Program-made: the position numbers and the translations under genes | Part shown: piece by piece, positions 12,357-12,712 of the stretch | Layout: each line of letters starts with the position of its first letter | Numbering within the stretch: position 1 is the first letter of the stretch | Assembly: GCA_036787815.1 (NCBI GenBank) | Contig: DAIQOP010000105.1 | Coordinates: forward strand, 1-12,712 | DNA from: DATBAK01 sp036787815 | Lineage (GTDB): Bacteria; Actinomycetota; Acidimicrobiia; IMCC26256; PALSA-610 | Reading direction: 5' to 3' | DNA length: 12,712 nt | The notes under the pieces: generated by a model | What the model was told of the DNA's origin: nothing | The model's database searches: none | The model's input: only the letters and a program-made list of their open reading frames with translations

Positions 12357-12712
12357 CGGCGGTGCGGCAGGAGATCGTCGGAGAGCGGCGTGAAGTCGGC
12401 GATCGGCTCGGGAGCCGCGCTCGCCACCAGTGCCTCGGCGGGTGGTGCTGCGGGCAACGGCCGTTCGACGGGCCAGGCGCGCCGCGCCGGCGCGGGGTCG
12501 AGCGGGATCGCGACGTCGAGCGGAGCGGAGATCGGTGCGAGCGAGGCGGCGGCCGGGACGACCGGTTCGGTCGTCCCGGGCGTTGCCCCTGGCATCTCTG
12601 CCGCGACGGTCGCGACGGGCTCGCTCGCGACCGTCGCCGCGTCGAGGTACGGCGACAAGGCCTCGGCGACGGCCGTATCGGCGGTGCCGGCGTCGGTCTC
12701 CGACCGGGTGCG
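12353..12712 (-). CDS. C-terminal part of an Ala/Pro-rich unknown protein (cut by window edge)
   Basis: The minus-strand frame is open from the TGA at 12355-12353 to the right edge, giving 119 codons with no stop and no required start inside the window. The visible part is low complexity and rich in Ala, Pro, Val and Glu, with no domain, membrane segment or signal peptide, and ends SDDLLPHRR. Such composition suits a disordered C-terminal tail. Coding is supported by the lack of a competing plus-strand frame and by high third-position GC, but low-complexity sequence in a GC-rich genome can stay open by chance. A TTG at 12658 could be a start but has no clear ribosome site. Function unknown. 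Confidence 0.5.
   Translation of the reverse strand, partial: RTRSETDAGTADTAVAEALSPYLDAATVASEPVATVAAEMPGATPGTTEPVVPAAASLAPISAPLDVAIPLDPAPARRAWPVERPLPAAPPAEALVASAAPEPIADFTPLSDDLLPHRR

Noticed and set aside
1..12712. Possible new multi-gene defence, biosynthetic or mobile system
   Set aside because: All well-supported genes belong to known housekeeping, redox, envelope or phosphate families. No transposase, integrase, nuclease, toxin-antitoxin pair, CRISPR repeat or tRNA-associated boundary was seen.

Overview
The window looks like chromosomal DNA from a high-GC actinobacterium. Two WhiB-family Fe-S regulators, an F420-type luciferase-like oxidoreductase, a SenX3/RegX3-type two-component pair and two probable leaderless promoters (TAnnnT exactly 6 nt before an ATG) support this. 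A lineage near Acidimicrobiia is a guess from overall flavour, not something the sequence proves. No rRNA, tRNA, CRISPR array, insertion sequence, integrase or phage gene was found; codon use and GC look uniform, and the region reads as core genome.

Left part (1-3500): a REP-like short repeat, then msrB (methionine-R-sulfoxide reductase), a WhiB2/WhmD-like gene, a convergent glutamate formimidoyltransferase gene, a divergent leaderless F420-type oxidoreductase gene, tatA, and a second, different whiB gene on the minus strand. Each of the two convergent pairs here meets at a stem-loop or inverted repeat.

Middle (3499-5537): a regulatory-looking 183-bp intergenic region separates the second whiB from a membrane-anchored HtrA/PepD-type serine protease. 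It contains a CTGAAA-N7-TTTCAG dyad, two tandem 19-bp direct-repeat boxes that resemble the architecture reported for mycobacterial MprA, and a GGAAT-N17-GTT ECF-sigma-like promoter. A small unrecognised 90-aa protein with a leaderless promoter follows.

Right part (5538-12334): a complete phosphate-sensing module. phoU is divergent from pstS-pstC-pstA-pstB, which runs straight into a SenX3/PhoR-like histidine kinase and a RegX3/PhoP-like response regulator. A PHO-box-like direct repeat with 11-bp spacing lies upstream of pstS, and an 11-bp perfect stem-loop sits between pstS and pstC. Expected logic: PstS binds phosphate, PstCAB imports it, PhoU and the transporter report sufficiency to the kinase, and the regulator acts at PHO boxes, probably including the one in front of its own operon. 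The window ends inside an Ala/Pro-rich unknown gene on the minus strand.

I found no clearly new multi-gene system. The most interesting content is regulatory: the htrA upstream region, the pstS-pstC stem-loop and the PHO box. No gene-free stretch exceeds 300 bases; the longest is the 277-bp phoU-pstS spacer, which holds the PHO-box repeats.
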